This document shows positions 1 to 14,000 of a DNA stretch of 64,000 nucleotides, one piece after another. The notes below the pieces were generated by a model. That model was not told where the DNA came from and searched no databases. It worked only from the letters and a program-made list of their open reading frames with translations. The position numbers were made by a program, and so were the translations under genes. Every line of letters starts with the position of its first letter. Within the stretch, counting starts at the first letter, position 1. Source of the stretch: Hevea brasiliensis (lineage: Eukaryota > Streptophyta > Magnoliopsida > Malpighiales > Euphorbiaceae); assembly GCF_030052815.1 (NCBI RefSeq), contig NC_079505.1, positions 66,232,880 through 66,296,879 of the forward strand, read 5' to 3'.

Positions 1-463
1 TTACCTAGGTTTTCGCTAGAGGTTTCATTGTCATTTTACCTTAAGCAATGTGTATCTTCTCAAGACTCATAAACTAAGCCTTGTAGAAGAACTTTTTCCA
101 TCGGATCAGATGGTAAATCTCTTTCATCAATATCTTGCCGAAAATGGAATAGCTAATGTAAACACTCAAATCTTCTTTCAAAAATTTCCCTATCTTACAG
201 GATATTTTCAATGCTCTGCATTAAATGCTTTGGCAAAAATGAACCAGAAGGGAACAAAGACTACTCAAGAAGAAGAAAGGTCTCTTTCTAGGTTTGAGTT
301 ACATAACACTCCTACCCTTCCATCTTAGGCCCATGTGGTTATTACAACCTATGAACCCATTTCTCTAGTTATATGACCATGTAACTGTGCATGTAGTTAC
401 ATGCCATTAACATCTTTTTTCTTTATATATATATATATATGCACTAAGGTTTGAAATCTATTT
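1..463. other. Left edge; one unrecognised ORF
   Basis: No feature is recognised with confidence. A 92-codon plus-strand open frame at 50-328 has a mixed, protein-like composition, including a Phe/Gln-rich middle and a charged Lys/Glu tail. I cannot match it to a family. It could be the end of an exon or a transposon fragment that starts left of the window. A short (TA)n tract lies at about 425-440, just before the LTR of the next element. Confidence 0.3.
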
Positions 464-2747
464 CTATAGTAACCCAAGCTAGGGGCCATTACCGGCTCTA
501 GGGATTAGGTCAGCTTAAGGCTGTCGGAACCCGTAATAAACCTAAAACTTAAGAAACATATATACATTCCTACATCTCACTAGTTAAACATACTTTAAAT
601 CATTAAACTTTAGTCTTTTCATCCATACATAAACATTCATAACATAATAATGATTTATAATTTCAACCTTAACATACATAAAATTCAAAGTGTAATAGTT
701 CAACATGCGTACCCTCAAAATGGATTAACACAACATATACATCATCATATTTAAATAAATATTACATATTTTTAATTTCCTTCAACATATTTTTAATTTC
801 CTTCAATCATTAGTACAGTACTATCCATTCACAAATTACATATCCATCTACCCATACATTATATATAAAGAAAGGGCTAAGGCTACCTCTGATGCTCTCT
901 TTCTTCGAAGAACTCTTCTAATCCTGCAACTCTGCACCTGGGGGTTAGGAGAAGGGGATAATCTTACACAAGCTCAGTGAATAAACTAACCATCATTAAT
1001 TATATCATTCATTCATACATGTGTCATGCATCATTCACATGGTTTTTCACATCACAAACATTTCACGTAAGATGGACATTATCACCAGTAACTCTCCAAA
1101 CTTTCCTTTTAAATATGACCTGTGTCATGTAACTTGAGGCAATTTATAGATTTTTGTTAAAGGGCAACTTAAAGATCTCCCCATGAAATTTACTTATGGA
1201 TCCATAACATACGTAACATCACATAATCATAACATTAGGGGAGTTAATGGGTCATCCAACATCCATCAATGCACTAATAATAAATTATGCAATGATGCAA
1301 CATCTTTGTATTCTAAATGCATACATCCTAAATAAATATAACATGATGCATGAGGATGCTCTTTAATTACATGTAAATAGTTTCTATTTTATTAAGGTTA
1401 GAGTTATTCACTCGTTATAGCTTATCAACCACCTTACTCAAATAGGAGCTATCCTTGGATCCTTATCCTTCCGAGTCCCTCAAGTCTAATCCTATAAAAT
1501 CAGACCCTAAAGTGTTATGCAAGATTCTAAAAATCTATACATATCATGAATATCCTATTTCAGTCCCTTAGGAACCATGAAACCATGTTTTGGAATCTTA
1601 GAAAATAAGGGAGAAAAAGTCAGGCAGAACCCACTTCGGCTGCCAAAGTCCTAAGCATTGGCTGCCAAAGCCTTAGGCTTCGGACAACACTTTTGTCCAG
1701 TGCTAACTTTAGCTGTCAAAGTCCTAGACTTTGACTACCGAACCTAGAAATTTTCTAGATTTTTCGAGAAACTGCATACTTCAGCTATCAAACCTCTGGC
1801 TTTCAACAGTGGAACCTGGAATTTCTACAATTTCTAAGTTGAAAACCTACAGATTCCGTCTCCCATCAGCACCCAAACTCATTTCAAAGTTCCAAAACAT
1901 AATTCCATCACATATATACATCTATGGGGCCTAAAACAATTGAAAACAAGCTTAAAACCCATATACATTAATCAAAAACCCAAATCCTAGGTTTCTTCCA
2001 AGCCCAACATAACATATACATGGATTTCTTCAAATCTATCAAGGGAAATTAGCCATTTAAGGCCCGTAACACTTAAATATAATTATTCTAACCATAAAAC
2101 ATGCAACTTCAATAGAAGATCATAAAATCCTAACCCTAACATGAATAAATTTCCTAAAACTCAACTTGAAATAACTTTTCATAAAATTGAAGTTATAGAA
2201 ACTCATCTCTCATTAACTTTTTTAGATCTACCCATTAGACCAAGAAGAAAAGAAAGTTACCTCTTCAAAACTGAATCTACTCTTCCACACTTCTAAATGG
2301 AAAATCCCCCTCTATATCTTCAAAAATCTAATAAAATCTCTTCAAAGAGCTCTTTGTATGCCTCAATAGTTGAGAGAGGGAGAAAGAAGGAAAACCTAAG
2401 TATTTTAGGTAGAAAACACGTTGTGATCCCTTTTATACCCTTGTTAGTCGAGGGACTTTCGGCTCCTTGAGTCTGTTCTATTCAAATGGGCATCCGAACC
2501 ATAAAAAAGACTTCAAGTGCCGAAAGTTTGTCCTTCAACTATCAAAGTTCCTTCTGCCCAAAACAACCACTTTAAGGAAATAAAACTTTTAAAATATTTT
2601 TCATTTTTAAATACATTTGAATACATCATACATACATAAACATATTTTCACACCTTACCGCCACTCCTTTGTAAGTGAAGTTTTACTTTCACTATAATAT
2701 TCTATCAAAGACAGATATTCTAGCATCGAAAAATGGCAGGGATTACA
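464..2747 (-). repeat. 3' LTR of the outer chromovirus
   Basis: This is about 2.28 kb, co-linear with 18255-19986 over its first 1.7 kb; the shared block begins near AAGCTAGGGGC at both places. The inner edge ends GGGATTACA at 2747 and is followed by a pyrimidine-rich tract that reads as a polypurine tract on the minus strand. The outer edge near 464 is degenerate, where the other copy has TGTAATAACC. Small ORFs inside are not genes. Confidence 0.8.
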
Positions 2748-2821
2748 TTCTCTTCCCCTTAAGAACATTCATCCTTGAATGTTAAAACAAATACAGAAAA
2801 AGTAAACATAACAAACATAAC

Positions 2822-5800
2822 ATACCTAGAAAAGGTGGGGTTATTATTGTATCATGGAATCACAGGTTTTCCACTTGCACTCTTCCATGTTGTGGCAGTT
2901 CTATAATACCTTGACTATATGTATCTCCTTATTCCTTAGCTTCATTACTTGAGTGTCTACAATTTGGACAAGTTGTATAACACAAAAAAGATCTTCTGAA
3001 ATTTCCATGTCGAGTTCACTTATAACCTTGTTTGGATCTGACACGAACTTCCTTAATATAAAAACATAGAACACTAGATGGATTCTCTCCATTTATGGTG
3101 GCAAAGCTAACTTATAAGATAGATTTCCTAACCATTACAGTACTTCATATGATCCAATGTACCTTGGAGCTAGTTTACCTCTTTTTCCAAACTAGATGAC
3201 ACCCTTCATTGGAGACATCCTCAGAAGCACCATCTCCCCTTCCTAAAAAATCAATCCTCTTTTATGGAGATCTACATAAATTTTCTGTCAATTGGTTGTT
3301 ATCTTCAACCTTGCCCTAATTAAAGGCATAGCTTGATTGGTGACTTTCACCAACTTCGTTCCCACTAAGGCTCTTTCACTAACTTCTTCCCAACACGCAG
3401 GAGACCTACATTTAATCTCATACAGAGCTTTATATGGTGCCATTTTGATGCTAGAGTGATAGTTATTATTATATGCAAACTCAACTAAGGAAAGGTACTT
3501 TTTCCACAATCCATGAAAGTTAAGTACACACATTATCAGTATATTCTCCAAAGTCTATATGGTCCTTTCTGACTATCCATCTGTCTAAAAGTGAAAGGCC
3601 ATGTTAAAGTCTAACCTAGTGTCTACCTCATTTTGAAGACAACGTGAAAACCTTGATGTGAACTGCGGTCATCGGTCAAAGACTATTGACACTGGAGCTC
3701 CATGCTACCTAATTATATTTGCCACGTACACCTGAGCCAACTTATCCACTAAATAGTTAGCTTTAACAAGAATGAAGTGAGTAGTCTTGGTTAACCTGTC
3801 CACTATAACCCATATCGAGTATGATTGTTGGAGGCTACTAGTAAATCCATGGCCACATTTTCCTATTTTCACTTTGGAATAGGCAGTAGGTCGAGCATTC
3901 CTGCTATCTTCTGATGCTCCAGTTCACTCTCTGACAAACCTCACAAGTAGTCACAAATTGTGTAATCTCCTTCTTCATGGAAAGCCACCAATACACTTTC
4001 TTTAAGTCTTGATACATTTTAGTGGCTCTTGGGTGCACACTATACTTAGCATTATGAGCTTTCCTCATAATGTCTCCCTTGAGTTAGATGTCATTTGGTA
4101 CACATAACCTATTGCCAAACCTTAACACTCTTTTTCTATCGAAATGGAACTCACTATTCCTACCTTTCTATATCACTTCTGTTATTTTCACCAACTTAGG
4201 GTTTCCATGTTATTTCTCTTTTATTTGCCTTAGGTATACTGGTGTCACCTTCATCTAAGCTATCTAAGTACCCTTGGCTAAAAACTCAATTGTAACCCTT
4301 CTCTAATTAGCTAGTGCAACTCCTTTAAGATGGGATATCTTTCTATGGATATATGAGCTAAACTGCTAAATACTTTCAGGCTGAGGGCATATGCAACAAC
4401 ATATGCCTTTCCCAGATGGTACTGGATTATACAGTCATAATCACTAAGTAGTTCTACCCATCTTCTCCGTATAAGATTTAGCTCTTTCTGCTTAAAGATG
4501 TACTGGAGACTCTTATGGTCTGTGAAGATCTCACATTTTTCTCCATAAAAGATAATGTCTTCACATCTTTAGAGTAAAAACTAAAGCCACCATTTCTAAG
4601 TCATGAGTGAGATAATTAACTTAATGCTTCTTCAACTATCTTGATAATTAACTTTATGCTTCTTCAACTATCTTAAAGCATAAGCTATTACTCTTCCCTT
4701 TTACATGAGAACACATCCCAAACCCACTCTAGAAGCATTGCAGTAAATAGTGAAATCTTCATTGCCTAAAGGCAGAGCCAATACTAGTGTTAAAATCAGA
4801 TACTCCTTAAGCTTCCGAAAGCTCTCCTCACATTCATCACTCCATTCAAACTTCCTATTCTTCTGAGCTAACTTTGTCATTATAGCAGTTATCTTGGAGA
4901 AATCAGGTACAAATCTCCTATAATAGCTAGTCAAACCTAGGAAACTCTTAATTTTTGTCATTATGATTGGCCTTGGCAAATCTGCCACTACTTTTACCTT
5001 ATTAGGATCCACTTCGATTCTATTCTCTGACACTATATGTCCCAAGAAGGATATACTCTTTAGCTAGAACTCACACTTAGAGAACTTGGCATATAACTGA
5101 TGTTTCCTCAGTGTCTAAAGAACTATTCTTAGATTTTGTGATCTGGACTTCTAGAATACACTAATATATCATTAATAAAAATCATTACAAAGTGATCTAG
5201 ATATTGTCTAAACACCCTATTCATGAGATCCATAAATGCAACTGGGGTATTTGTTAACCCAAACGGCATCACAAGAAACTTATAATGCTTATATCTGGTC
5301 TGAAAAAAGTCTTTGGAATATCTAACTCCTTAATCCTCCACTGGTGATATCCAGAGCTCAAATCTATCTTTGAAAAATAATTAGCTCTAACCAATTTATC
5401 AAATCTATCATCAATAAGTGTATAGGGTACTTATTCTTTCTAGTTACCTTATTTAACTATCGATAATCAATGCACAGCTTCAAGGATCTATCTTTTTTCT
5501 TTACAAATAATACTAGAGCACCCTAAGGAGAAGTACTAGGTCGGATGAATCCCTTATCGACTAATTCTTGCAGCTATTCTTTCAAGTCTTTCAACTTTGT
5601 GGGAGCTATCCTGTAAGGAGGGGTAGATATAGGTATAGTACCAGGCACTAGATCAATTTTAAAATTTATCTCCCTTTTAGGTGGTAGATTAGGTAGTTCC
5701 TTAGAAAATACATCTGGAAACTCTCTTACCATAAGAGCTGATTCTAGTCCACTTTTGTTCTCCACAACCTCTCTAACATGGGTTAGAAACCACCTACATC

Positions 5801-6390
5801 CTTTTCAGAGCATCTTGCCAGCTTACATCGTAGAGATTACCCCATTCACTGTTGATGTCTGATGTTCCTGAAAAGCTATCTCCAACCCATCTGGTCCTCT
5901 GAATGTTACTACCTTGTTTCTATAGTCTAAGGTGGCATAATTAGATGAGAGTCAATCCATCCCTAGAATGACATCAAAATCCATCAATTCTGAGATCACC
6001 AAGTTAGCTGGAAAATATTTATCCTCCACCATCACTGGACAGGCATAACAAATCATTTCTATCACCAAAGGATCACACTTGGGCCCACTAACAAGTAATG
6101 GACATTACATACTTAAAACTACTAATCCCAATCTCAAAACTATTTCAAGCTTAACAAAGAATGGGATGCACCAGGATCAATCAAAACATGCACATCAAAA
6201 CTTCTAATGCAAAGGTTACCCAACACCATTGTGTTGAAGGTATTAGCTTCCTATTGTGTTATGGTAAAGATCCATGCCGGTGCTGTTAAACCCCTTCCTT
6301 GAGAGCCTACTGTAAAGGAAGAAGAACCATATCCTCTATCCTGCCCCCTTCCTAATGAGGGACCCTAAGAAGTCTATCTCATTGCTAGTT
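2822..6390 (-). pseudogene. Chromovirus pol remnant (protease, RT, RNase H, integrase, chromodomain)
   Basis: Read from high to low coordinate: an aspartic protease trace with an Asp-Pro-Gly-Ala-Ser core near 6140-6190; the N-terminal part of reverse transcriptase around 5574-5765, with the chromovirus-typical Asp-Val-Phe and Asp-Leu-Val-Pro-Gly stretches; the RT thumb and start of RNase H at 4701-5045 (FLGLTSYYRRF motif); the integrase core around 3288-3551 (LVEFAYNNNYHSS motif); and a chromodomain-like tail at about 2830-3092 (LRNKE, VKVL, then Glu-Glu, Trp). The frame is broken by many stops and shifts, so no product is expected. The upstream end is cut by the solo LTR at 6396. Confidence 0.85.
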
Positions 6391-6395
6391 GAGCC

Positions 6396-9300
6396 TGTAA
6401 CACCCTCACTGTAGTAATTCTGTACATTCTACTGTTCCGATGACTAGTGTCGATCCGGACAGTTAGAACATCTGGAAAAATATTTAGACTAGAGTGAGGA
6501 GTCATAAATAACTCAAATAATAGTAAGAAAAATATAAGAAAAAATTTAGAAATAAAATACAACCAAGTTAAATGAGCCGGCGCCCTAGTGATGGGTAACT
6601 TGACGGGAAGTTATTGTTTTCACAGCTAGAAGCCCTAAGCCCGGGGGAAAAATTAGTGAAATAATTTTTGGGACTCCAAAGAAGAGTCATTAAGGTTTCA
6701 ATGGCAATAGAATGCCAAGAAAATACTTAGAAAATTTTTTAAATCAGTACAGACAATTTTGGCTCAATAAGCCAAACAGAAGGCATTTTGGTCATTTCGT
6801 CTTGAGAGATGATTTTTGGCCAACTTATCCAGTTAAATAAATAATTTATATGACATAAAATGTGAATAAATATTGCTAAAAATTGAATTGAAAATGGGTA
6901 GAAAAGAAAAGAAAAGAAAATGCATGAAAACTTGAATTATGACATCATTATGATGTCATTAAAAAGGCTTCCACCAATGGCATTTCAACAAGCACTCTTA
7001 AACTAATTAAAAAGGAAAGAAAAGAGGTAAAAATGAAACAAAATTTCTGTTCTTCTTCGTCCATAATTCAGCAGCCTCTCTCTCTTCTCTCTTAACCTCC
7101 ATTAAAGCTCCCTTGTGAGCTTGATTTCCCCCTTCATCCCACCATAAAACACTATCGTCCCTTCACAAAAATTGGTCTTCACCATTAGAGCAATACTTGG
7201 GCAGCAAAAAGAAGTAAAAATAAAGGAGTTTGTCAAGCTTGGGTTGGCACACAACAAGGTTAGTGTCAATTAAACCTTTTAAATTTTGTGTAGGCATCAT
7301 TAGGAGTGTAAATTGAGTGTGAATTTGAGAGAAATTAAACAAATTGTGTATGTTTGAAATCCTTCAAATTTCGGCAGCCTTGAGATACCATAGGCTTTCA
7401 ATGATTCAAGTGAATTATAATTGTGAATTGATGCCATTGAACATAAATTTGATGATTAAAACACTTGATTATATGTTGTTTGAGCAAATTGGAATTATGG
7501 AGTTAAAGTTTGGGGAAAACCTAGGGTTTTGCTCATGTGTTGGTACATGGAAGCTCTAATGGTCAATTAGTGACCATTTGGCTGTGTATGATGAGGAATT
7601 GAAGTGAATTATGGCTTTGGATTTAAGGTTGGGTATGCTGCCTCATAGGACCTGCAAGGCTGGATATGAGTTCAGCAAGTTTGGGCAACTATAACATGAG
7701 TTGTGTAGGTCAATTAGTGCAAAGCCAATTGGACATGGAATTAAACACATAACGGCACAACTTTGATAAAGAAACCCTGTTCAGAAAACAAACTTAGGAT
7801 GTCCTAAAAATTGACCAAATCTGGGTAACATACATTCTACCTGGGCAAAATGACCAAATAAACAGCGTTTATTCATTTAGTCATAACTCAGTGTAGAATG
7901 GTCCAATTGACCTGAAATTTATATCAATGAAAAGCTTAGACAATTTAGAACAACTTTCATGTAGAACACAAACTCTAATTCTGGACTTAACCAAATGAAA
8001 TTATTGGCCAAAGTTGAGCTACCAAATCTGGCAGAATGGGATTCTGCCTAGAAATTCTGGGCAAATACCATTCCGGCCAGCCTTGTTCAAATTGGCATAT
8101 CTTGAGCTAGAAAACTCCAAATAGAGTGATTCAAAAAAAGAATTAAAGAAAACACATAAAGGAATAACTTTATGAAGACAATTTTGTCAAATTCCTACTG
8201 TACATATGACCAATGGAACAGTAAACTTAGTGCTTGAAGTCTGAAAATTGTAAATAACCAACACTAAGCTTTGAAATGGTATTGGCAACCAATACCAACA
8301 ACTTTAGAATGAAAAATGAGGTATGTTGGGGATATTAGAACCAATATACCTATTGTCTATGAAAAAGTCAACATTTTAGTTGACTAATGAAATGAATAGT
8401 AACAATTAAACTTCAATTTCAAAGAATTGTAAAATTTAAAAGTGTAACATGCCCTAGTAGGTTTAGTGTGATTAGTTTGGATAGGTTGGCATGCCAATAG
8501 GGTTCTGTTAGCAGTACTGCATATGGCTTCATGCCATTCTGTAATTCATGGCTTAAATGGCCATTCTGTGATTTTATGGCTTTTAGCCATTCGGACCTTA
8601 TTGAGATACTTGGCCTTGTGCCTAATATTTATTACAGCTTGTTAGCTGTTCTGTTGCACACCGGGAGACACTATGTGACCAATGGTGTGACGGCCCGAGG
8701 CACTTGGTATCCAGTACCAGTTTACCTGTTTATTCAGTTCAGTCACTGGTATAGGTTACTTGGGCAACCAAAAATAAATATTGATAAATTTTAATCAAGT
8801 ATTAAAGTAAAAAGTACCAAATAAATAATACTACAAATAATTATCAAAAAAATTTATCCGTATGAGAAATCAGCATATACACTGCATGTTTAATTCATTT
8901 CAGTTCTTTTTATTTTATTATTAGCACCACTAAGCAGTATTGCTTAGCGCGTTGCTTTTGCTACGCGTAGGTACTGAAGATACAAAGCGTGATCCCAGTA
9001 TACTCCAGTCCGGGTGAGGATCAGTTCTGCGAGTGTCCTGTGTCACCTCTTAGCTACAGTGCATTTGGTAAAACACTAGGCTATATTTGGTATTTTGTAA
9101 TTTTTGCAAACTTTGTAATTAAACTTTTATTTTATCATGTATATTTGAAACTTCTGTAATGTAATTTTGTATTAATGTAATTATCTGTAAATTTGTGTTT
9201 ATAAATAAAATTTGAGTATTTATTTATGATTTGAGTGTGAATATGATGTGAATTAAATGATTGAAAGTTTATGAAATTGATGAGAATTTATTGAGAAATG

Positions 9301-9611
9301 ATGATATATTTGGAGTTGTGGACTTGAAAAATATTGGGAGTGTCTTTTTAACAGGTTGAGAAGATTTTCTTTTTCCAATTTACAGCTGGCATTCAGCTGG
9401 ATTTTCTACAAAATTTATGGAAATTTAAATTAATCAAATAAATTTAAAAAAAAATGAAAAAAATAAAGGTCTTATGTATTTGCATTTTTCATAAAAGGCA
9501 TTTTAATTAATAAAATCAAGAACAGAAATAAATTAAGATAAAGGGAGTGCTCCGGCACACTGTGTGGTATGTTTTACTCGGCTACACTATAGATGGGTAA
9601 GGGGTGTCACA
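6396..9611 (+). mobile_element. Solo LTR, family A, copy 1
   Basis: It begins TGTAACACCC and ends GGTGTCACA, flanked by a perfect 5-bp duplication GAGCC (6391-6395 and 9612-9616). It sits between gag and pol of the outer chromovirus, whose reading continues across it. There is no primer site, gag or pol inside, so it is a solo LTR of 3,216 bp left by LTR-LTR recombination. The first 120 bp align with the complement of 25110-25237, and the last 70 bp with the complement of 28835-28905. It carries internal repeat landmarks near 7883 and 8097, and two palindromes at 8486-8497 and 8511-8520. The short ORFs at 7344-7559 and 8531-8794 look fortuitous. Confidence 0.92.
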
Positions 9612-9616
9612 GAGCC

Positions 9617-10901
9617 ACACTGCTTAACCCAGTTTGATGTTGTGAAGCCACCCTTTCCATGTTAGGATACTCCCTAGACATGTGCCCCTCCTGAACACAC
9701 CTATAGCATTAGGAAGTTCCAAACCTACGAACTCCTCGATGAGGCTTCCCACATCTGACACAATCAGAGGTATCCAAACCTGAACTAAATTCGTCTCCCA
9801 TTCCAAGGCCTGACTTGATTCTGTTCCAAAACTTATTCTTCTTTTGCTTTTTGCCAAACTTTCCTCTTTTATCTTTTTTAGTTTCGGAAGAGTATTTGGA
9901 GTGCAATCTCTGAGTGTACCTCTTCACCTTCTTCTTACCCGTATCATACTCTTGCCCAATATACTACAAAAGTTCAATAGACTTGTCCATATACTCGATC
10001 ACACTCATATTAGTAGTTTGTCTTAACTGTTCAAACTCTACCACCTTCAGCTCCCTAGAGCTTTCTAAAAAAGCCTAATTTGTAAACTCACACAACCGAG
10101 ACCAAGTCATCTCACAACTCACAAAAATATAACACTTATACCATTCCTTCGCTTTCTTACATTTTAAGGTAAAATTGGCCATCTAAATGGCCCTACTATT
10201 ACTGGCATCATTTTGACTGCTCTAACGTATTTAAAAGGATCATCTCCTTCCTTATAATTAGGAGTAACCAACTTTAAGTAGTCTGTCATCTTTGCTCTAC
10301 TTTGACTATTTGTCTCGATCTCTTATGTAGGAACTGTAGGAGCTATAAGGGGTGGTGGTGGTACTTACTCTCTTGTAACTCCCTCCATGGGATTTTCAAA
10401 TCCCATATTGGTGCATGAACTTTGGGTGTACTGTTGTTGAGGGTACATAGGACATGGGTTGTACAGTGGGAAGTAATGTGGGTAGGGCATAAAAAGAGGA
10501 TATTAGGGATAGCCCATAAATCCAAGGTTTCAAAAACTCCCCTGTTGTGAGTATTGATACCCAAACCCATACTCTAATTCTATTTGTGGAGGAGACATGA
10601 ACTCTGACTCATCTCCTCCTTCTTGAAAACTGTCTTCTCCCATCCTTCCCACACTAGAAGGCTTGGGATTCTCATGCTGTTGGGAGAAGCCATAAGAACT
10701 CCTTCGTGCATCTATGGACATTCTAGGTGCCTGTGTAGTCTCCCTACTAACTTCAAAAGACCTTTTAAGACCTCTTGAAGATTCTTCCCTTCCACCTCTA
10801 CTTGCTCTCTCCCTAACAATAGGGTTGGTGGGTAGTGCTTCAATACACTTATTCTCCGGTGGAGCGTCAGTTAATCTAATAGATTGTCTTGAACCTTGCA
10901 T
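9617..10901 (-). pseudogene. Chromovirus gag remnant with zinc-knuckle region
   Basis: The likely start is the ATG whose complement ends at 10901. The N-terminal third (10530-10901) is rich in Arg, Ser, Glu and Gln. A Lys-rich stretch (about 9844-9927) precedes a CxxCGKPHRG motif and a second Cys/His cluster (about 9650-9770), as in chromovirus Gag proteins just ahead of protease. Stops and frameshifts break it between 10020 and 10530. Directly after it on the minus strand the reading is cut by the solo LTR at 6396-9611 and then resumes toward protease, so gag and pol were once continuous. Confidence 0.75.
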
Positions 10902-11064
10902 TTTTGAAAGCAAACAAGAAGTGTTAAGCACATAAAAAGTTCATGTGCATTTACATGAACACACAACTCATAATCAAACATAACATGAAACCTAACATGC
11001 ACATAACATTTATCACATAACATACAAAGACTTAATCCTATTGGACATGTATTTTCCTAACTGT

Positions 11065-14000
11065 TGTCACACCTTACCCCTTTGTAAGACATAACATGAT
11101 CCCGTAGAATACCTAATGAACTACCGCACTTCGCCTACTGATAACTCATTAAGTACCCTACAAGGGATTTTAAAACAATTTTCTTATTTTTGATAAGTGG
11201 TGAGCATTTTCTAATAAGTATTTAAAACATTTAGTTAATATTAAAACTAGTTAATATTTTTGGTCCATTTTAGTTATCCGCAAATTTTATAAAAATTTTG
11301 ACAGAGTTTCCTCTGTATTTTGAGAAAACCGTTCTTCGAATACCTGTAAAAAAAGCACTTCTAAAAATTTTCTCAACAGCTGCTTCAATTTAATACTCAA
11401 TCTCAATCAATTTCTCAAATTCACAAGTTCAATAATTCTCAAAATACTGTCAATCAATATCATTCATATTTCAGTTGAAACAAAACAATTTAGATACATT
11501 ATTACAACATTTACATATTTTATACAAACTACTCAAGACCCACTTTTACATGCCCATACATTCATGTGCAATATACACATCAAAAAGAGTATTTACAGTT
11601 AGGGTATAAATTATACCCGAAGACTTCATGTAACACCCCCGTTTGCATAGCCTGGTATATTTCACTGTTCCAGTGACCGGTGTCAGTCCGGACAATTATT
11701 GGGATTAGAGCCATACCTAAGACAATTTGAGAAGCCATAAACACAAATAATTAGTAATGTTTAATTAGTTAACTATAAATAAGAAAAACAGAACATAAGA
11801 GGTTAAACGAGCCGAGAGTCACAGCGATGAGTGACCTCCTGAAAAGTCGTTTTAAACTCAAATTTCAACCGTAAAAGTGACGCTGCGGTCCTTAGGACCC
11901 TCATGAACACGATGGAAAAGAAAACCATGAAAAGAACTGTTAAGTCAAATAATTAGGTCGAGAAGAAATATTGGATTATTTGCAAACCGGGATGAGCCGC
12001 GAGGGGCAATTTGGTCAATTGACCGAGAGTGACTCGACCTACAAATAAAATTGGAGAAAAGAAAATTTCGGAATCGAAAATTAAATTAAAGAACTAATAG
12101 AAAAAAAAATAAATAGAAAAAAAAAAAAGGAAAGAGGTTGGAAAAGTCAAAAGTTATGACATCATGCATGATGTCATAACTAAATTAATAAATTGAATTA
12201 ATTAATTTGGATTTAGTGGTCTTTCATAAGCAAAAACGTGTAAAAGGAAAGAAAAACAAAAATTACTTCTTCTTCTTCTTCATTTGCCGCCTCCCTTCCC
12301 TCTCCCAAATCTCTCTCACCTTAAATCACCATTAAAGCTCATTTTGAGCTTGAAGAACCCTAAATCCCAACCTAGAAATTTTATTTACCAACCTTAAACC
12401 TTGTTGATTTCACTTGAAAGGAAGTTTGAGCAAGAAAGAAAGAAAGAAGAATAAAAGATAGGGTTTGAAGCTTTAACAAAAGGTTAGTATGTTAAATTGT
12501 TACTTTTCCATTCAAATGCATGTTTAGGTAATTAAGTGAGCTAATAACTTGATTTAAATGAAACAAATATGGGGAAAGAATTAAATTGAAATTTTGGGCA
12601 GCTTGAGAGGAGTGTGGTTTGCATGAATATGATGCAATTGAGTGAGTTTAGAAGCTTTACTTAGTGAAATGATTAACATTAAAATTATTAGAAGTAGTTA
12701 AATGCAAGAGTTAGTGAGATTAAGGTTTCAATGCTAGGGTTTATGGACCAAAATTTGGAGAAATGCATAAATGGCATGTTTAACCTATTGTGACATGAAA
12801 TAATGATCAATTAGGACCAAATAAATTGTATGGGAATGGTGGAAAATTTAGCTAAATCCGTAGGTCAATGGTCATCTCATGACCAAACGAAGGACCAAAA
12901 CTCAAATTTTACAAGTCCAATTGATATGCCACCAATTGGAGATGAAAATAGACATAAAAGAGCACAATTTTCATTAAGGAACCATGACCAAAAACTGACC
13001 AAAACTTGGTGAAACAATTGACCAAAGTGAATTGATTGCAGGCTGCCCTGCAGAAAACTGACCAAATGAACAGTAACTGTTCATTTGGTCATAACTCAAG
13101 CTAGGTAGGTCAAATTGACCTGAAATTTTACCAGAAATTAGATATGATATAGACCTAAAACTTTCATGAAGAACACCAACCCAAATTAGGCCATTAACTC
13201 ATTCAAATCATTGAGCAAAGTTAAAATTACTGTACTGAAACTCTGCAGAATTTTCAGTTGAGCAGCAAGGTTTGGATGGCTATAACTCCCTCTAGAAAAC
13301 TCGGATTTAGGCGATTCTTGAACCGATGGAAACCTAAGACATAGTACAACATTTCATATGAAGAAAGTGAGACCAGATTATAAACTTAACTTGATCAAAT
13401 TATTGACCAAAGTTGGACCAAAATCTGACAGCACCTAAATTGCGGTATGAACGTGAGAAACTTATTTTAGCCATAACTTGAGCTACAAAACTCCGATTGA
13501 GGTGATCCAAAAATGAGAATACACTTAAGACAATAAGGAACATTTTCTATGAAGGAAGTTTTGTCAAATTCCAACAGTAGATCGACCAATGGAATAGTGC
13601 AACTTCGGAGAACCAAAACCGAAAATTGGCAATTTTGCCAAAATGACCTAAGTTTTGAGAAAATGACCAAAACCAACAAGTTTAATGACCAAAATGTGGT
13701 ATGTGGGTGAAGTTGGAGTTCCCATACCTATTAAGCCTTAGAAAGTCAACTAATTGACTTGAATAGTGCAGTGAATAGTAACCCGAAACACAAAATTTCG
13801 AGAACGTCGAATTTAACACGTTAGAGCTAGGTAAATGTGAAGCTAAGTTTATTTTGGATTTATTTTAAGTTCTAGTACTGAAACATTGTAAAATTTCATG
13901 TTTCAGTGGAAAAGAATACCGGGACAGAACCCGAAGGGTCGAGTCAAGGCCAATAGGCGACTCGTCTGAGGTTTGTGCACAATAAACCCTATTTAAGCAT

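Noticed and set aside
6396..9611. A full retrotransposon rather than a solo LTR
   Set aside because: It has no primer site, polypurine tract, gag or pol, and its two ends form one continuous LTR with a 5-bp duplication outside.
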